Shown: one piece after another, positions 61,598 to 64,000 of the stretch | Layout: every line of letters starts with the position of its first letter | Numbering within the stretch: position 1 is the first letter of the stretch | Source of the DNA: UBA4582 sp002389265 | Lineage (GTDB): Bacteria; Pseudomonadota; Gammaproteobacteria; Pseudomonadales; Azotimanducaceae | Reading direction: 5' to 3' | Length of the DNA: 64,000 bases | Assembly: GCA_943788825.1 (NCBI GenBank) | Contig: CALSRT010000006.1 | Location: 62,001-126,000, forward strand | Made by a program: the position numbers and the translations under genes | The notes under the pieces: generated by a model | The model's input: only the letters and a program-made list of their open reading frames with translations | What the model was told of the DNA's origin: nothing | Database searches by the model: none

Positions 61598-62773
61598 ATG
61601 ACGACAGATTGGCAAAACTGGTCCGGCAGTCAAAAGCACATGGCGTTTGACCTGGCGCTACCCGATTCGGAACTCGCCGTGGCCGAGTTGATTCAGCGGG
61701 CTGCTGCTGCTGGCCGCAGTGTCCGTGGTATTGGCAGCGCACATTCATTCGTGCCGTTCTGGACTGACGACCATTTAGTTTCCTTGGATAACATGAAGGG
61801 TTTGATATCCCATGATGCTGCCGCGCGGCAAGTGACGGTCTGGGCGGGTACCAAATTACATGAACTAGGAGAGCCACTTTGGGATCTGGGTCTGGCGATG
61901 GAAAATATGGGAGATATTGATCGCCAATCGGTGGCCGGTGCAATCAGTACCGGCACCCACGGAACGGGTGCCAGCTTGCAGAATATATCGAGTCAAGTGG
62001 TTGGTTTACGGTTGGTGAAGGCCGATGGTGCCATTGTCGATATCAACGGTTCAGTTGATCCGGACCTGCTGCGAGCAGCCCAGGTGTCGATGGGAACCTT
62101 AGGGGTGATTACTCAGGTTACGCTGCAGGCGTTACCCGCTTACCATTTGCATGAGCGCAATTGGCAGGCCAGTGTGGCGGAGTGCGCTGAGGCCCGCGAA
62201 GACTTAATCACTAATAATCGTCACTGGGAGTTTTTCTGGGATCCTCAAACAGATCAATGTGCAATGAAGACTCTTAATGTCACTGAAGCACAATCCCTGG
62301 CTTTGCCCACACCGGGGCAGGATATAGGTAGAAGCTACAGGGTGATTCCTTCCGCTCGAGAGTTTAAGTTCAATGAAATCGAATTTTCTGTACCAGCGGC
62401 GGCTGGTTGGGACTGCTTTTTAGCGCTGCGGCATCTTATGCAGACAGACTTTGCTGATGTTCGCTGGCCCTTGGAATATCGTACGCTTAAAGCCGATGAT
62501 ATGTTTTTGAGCTCGGCCAGTGACCGCGACAGCGTTACCATTTCTGCACACCAGGGCGTCAATCAACCGTATCAGGCGTTCTTCGGTGCTGTTGAAGATC
62601 TGTTTCGAGAGTACGACGGGCGGCCTCACTGGGGTAAAATTCATACCCAACAAGCAAGCCAACTAGAGATTTCACTGCCTCAATTTAATCGATTCCGAGA
62701 GATTCGCCAGTCTATGGATCCTCAGGGTTTGTTCTTGAATCCTTTCCTCAAACAGGTCTTTGGAATTGATTGA
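61598..62773 (+). CDS. FAD-linked oxidase, D-arabinono-1,4-lactone oxidase (ALO)-like
   Basis: The 391-residue protein has the VAO-type FAD domain ('GRSVRGIGSAHSFVP', 'AGTKLHELGEPL', 'GAISTGTHGTG') and a C-terminal ALO domain ending 'FRQSMDPQGLFLNPF'-like. Members oxidise aldono-lactones, alditols or related sugars. ATG 61598 has AAGGAG 11 nt upstream; a GTG at 61586 would touch that site directly. It closes the DSD1-MaoC-LLM-ALO run. Confidence 0.88.
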   Translation: MTTDWQNWSGSQKHMAFDLALPDSELAVAELIQRAAAAGRSVRGIGSAHSFVPFWTDDHLVSLDNMKGLISHDAAARQVTVWAGTKLHELGEPLWDLGLAMENMGDIDRQSVAGAISTGTHGTGASLQNISSQVVGLRLVKADGAIVDINGSVDPDLLRAAQVSMGTLGVITQVTLQALPAYHLHERNWQASVAECAEAREDLITNNRHWEFFWDPQTDQCAMKTLNVTEAQSLALPTPGQDIGRSYRVIPSAREFKFNEIEFSVPAAAGWDCFLALRHLMQTDFADVRWPLEYRTLKADDMFLSSASDRDSVTISAHQGVNQPYQAFFGAVEDLFREYDGRPHWGKIHTQQASQLEISLPQFNRFREIRQSMDPQGLFLNPFLKQVFGID

Positions 62774-62872
62774 TGTTATTCGTGATTTGGGTTTCAGCCG
62801 TACTAATCGAGGCACGCCACTGGCGGCTTCTGTGCTACAGTAGCGCGGTTCCCAATCTAGAGGTTACGGCGA

Positions 62873-63538
62873 GTGTTTGATTTAATCCAGGCGGGTGGTT
62901 GGCTGATGTTCCCTATCATACTCTGCTCTATTATCGCGGCGGCGATCTGCATTGAGCGATTTTGGACCTTGCGTAAGGATCAAATAGTGCCAAAAAACCT
63001 TCTGGCTCAAGTATGGGGCTGGATTCGTGCCAATGAATTAGACAGTCGCAAGCTTCGAGAGCTCAAAGCCAGTTCGCCTCTGGGCCAGATTCTTGCTGCT
63101 GGCATTAGCAATCACCGGCGTGGCCGAGAGCAAATGAAGGAAAGTATTGAAGAGGTTGCGAACCATGTGGTGCATGAGATGGAGCGCTATCTGAATGCCC
63201 TCGGTACAGTGGCGGCAATTACGCCATTGCTGGGTTTGCTCGGTACCGTTATTGGTATGATCAAGGTGTTTTCGGCGATCAGGCTGGAGGGTACGGGTAA
63301 CGCGGCTGTGTTGGCCGGTGGTATCTCCGAGGCGTTGATCACGACGGCAGCTGGTTTGACAGTGGCAATTCCCAGCTTGTTTTTCTACCGTTATTTCCAG
63401 CGCCGAGTCGATGAGCTCGTGATCACTATGGAGCAGGAGGCTTTGAAGCTGGTTGAAGTGCTCAACGGTGATCGAAACGAGAAGGCCGATGCTGTGGTTG
63501 CCCGCCCAGAAATGGCGTCGACTAACGGCGACCGATAG
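62873..63538 (+). CDS. exbB: MotA/TolQ/ExbB proton channel family protein
   Basis: The 221-residue inner-membrane protein has three helices and the family core 'LGTVAAITPLLGLLGTVIGMI' (region 100-120) and 'GGISEALITTAAGLTVAIP'. With ExbD it uses proton flow to energise TonB, or forms a stand-alone pair near lipid A export genes. GTG 62873 has GAGG 9 nt upstream. The exbD-like gene follows 19 nt later. Confidence 0.93.
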   Translation: MFDLIQAGGWLMFPIILCSIIAAAICIERFWTLRKDQIVPKNLLAQVWGWIRANELDSRKLRELKASSPLGQILAAGISNHRRGREQMKESIEEVANHVVHEMERYLNALGTVAAITPLLGLLGTVIGMIKVFSAIRLEGTGNAAVLAGGISEALITTAAGLTVAIPSLFFYRYFQRRVDELVITMEQEALKLVEVLNGDRNEKADAVVARPEMASTNGDR

Positions 63539-63557
63539 GTCGGCCAGGAGCCTAATT

Positions 63558-63980
63558 GTGAAATTTTCTCGCCGGCTGAAACCAGAAGTTGATGTTAATC
63601 TCACGCCCCTGATTGACGTTGTTTTTCTATTGTTGATTTTTTTTATGGTCTCAACAACATTTACCAAAGACACCCAGCTCAACATTGATCTGCCAGAGGC
63701 ATCCGGCGCAGATGCGGTGGTCGCTGATAGGCAAATCGAAATCTCCGTCAGCCGCAACGGCGACTATGCAATCAATGCTGTAGCGCTGGTCAGTAACCAG
63801 ATTGAAACTCTCAAAACGGCCATTGAAAAAGTCAGCGGTGGCGATACCACGATACCGCTGGTGATTACCGCAGACTCAGCAGCTCAGCACCAGGCGGTAG
63901 TGACGGCAATGGATGCGGCAGGACAATTGGGTTTCAGTAAATTACGCATTACCACAAAGAACACCAGCCAGGATGAGTGA
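63558..63980 (+). CDS. exbD: ExbD/TolR family biopolymer transport protein
   Basis: The 140-residue protein has one N-terminal helix with the essential Asp in 'LTPLIDVVFLLLIFFMVS' and a periplasmic domain. GTG 63558 is chosen because AGGAG is 7 nt upstream; an earlier frame start overlaps exbB. The stop overlaps the start of the next gene. Confidence 0.93.
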   Translation: MKFSRRLKPEVDVNLTPLIDVVFLLLIFFMVSTTFTKDTQLNIDLPEASGADAVVADRQIEISVSRNGDYAINAVALVSNQIETLKTAIEKVSGGDTTIPLVITADSAAQHQAVVTAMDAAGQLGFSKLRITTKNTSQDE

Positions 63981-64000
63981 TACTTCTAACAAACCATCAA
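63973..64000 (+). CDS. Start of next gene (3' partial), possibly msbA
   Basis: An ATG at 63973, preceded by AGG and overlapping the exbD stop by 8 nt, opens a frame of nine codons to the window edge ('MSDTSNKPS'). In gammaproteobacteria exbB-exbD of this type is often followed by msbA and lpxK, so MsbA is a contextual guess only. Confidence 0.4.

Overview
The window is chromosomal DNA from a gammaproteobacterium, probably free-living and marine-like, though nothing here fixes the genus. The evidence is gene order: clpP-clpX-lon-hupB-ppiD after tig and a tRNA-Leu; a yafS-like methyltransferase-rnhA-dnaQ next to mltD; lolCDE; apbE-nqrM; pstSCAB-phoU; and exbB-exbD at the right edge. No prophage, insertion sequence, CRISPR array or rRNA is visible. 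Coding density is high, and the few longer gaps often hold short tandem duplications of 13-15 nt.

Layout. 1-8.5 kb: accessory metabolism (partial MetE-like methyltransferase, a short SSB, a secreted nuclease, aldo/keto reductase, GPH-type sugar symporter, threonine/serine dehydratase, secreted PqqB-like hydrolase, phosphotriesterase-like hydrolase, PhnA/YjdM). 8.9-18 kb: tRNA-Leu(UAG) and the protein quality-control block tig, clpP, clpX, lon, hupB, ppiD. 18-27.8 kb: mltD; yafS-like, rnhA, dnaQ and nudC; an SDR; selB-selA; a SPOR lipoprotein. 27.9-32 kb: arsenate-type gapdh-arsJ pair (arsJ frameshifted), a thioesterase, apbE-nqrM. 32-40.6 kb: DAHP synthase, lolC (frameshifted), lolD, lolE, DUF2062, comEC, tesB. 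40.7-45 kb: pst-phoU with a Pho-box-like promoter. 45.5-50.5 kb (minus strand): a membrane TIR-TPR protein coupled to a small secreted protein, DUF2244, hisC, greB and a truncated dgkA. 50.7-53.8 kb: clpB behind a sigma-32 promoter, then an orphan gene behind a promoter with two LexA boxes. 53.8-64 kb: CDF exporter, FAD oxidoreductase, pdxH, slyD with a His-rich CDF exporter, a four-gene cluster (DSD1-type PLP enzyme, MaoC, luciferase-like, sugar-lactone oxidase), exbB-exbD and the first codons of the next gene.

Most notable. The orphan gene at 53378-53776 has a near-consensus sigma-70 promoter with one LexA box between -35 and -10 and a second just downstream. Its product is a basic N-terminal part, a low-complexity linker and a C-terminal hexapeptide resembling the sliding-clamp-binding tail of DNA polymerase IV. 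It is a candidate undescribed SOS-induced, clamp-associated protein. Second is the TIR-membrane-TPR receptor-like protein translationally coupled to a small exported Cys-containing protein. Two otherwise intact transporter genes (arsJ, lolC) each carry one extra base, so read-level checks should come before any biological reading.
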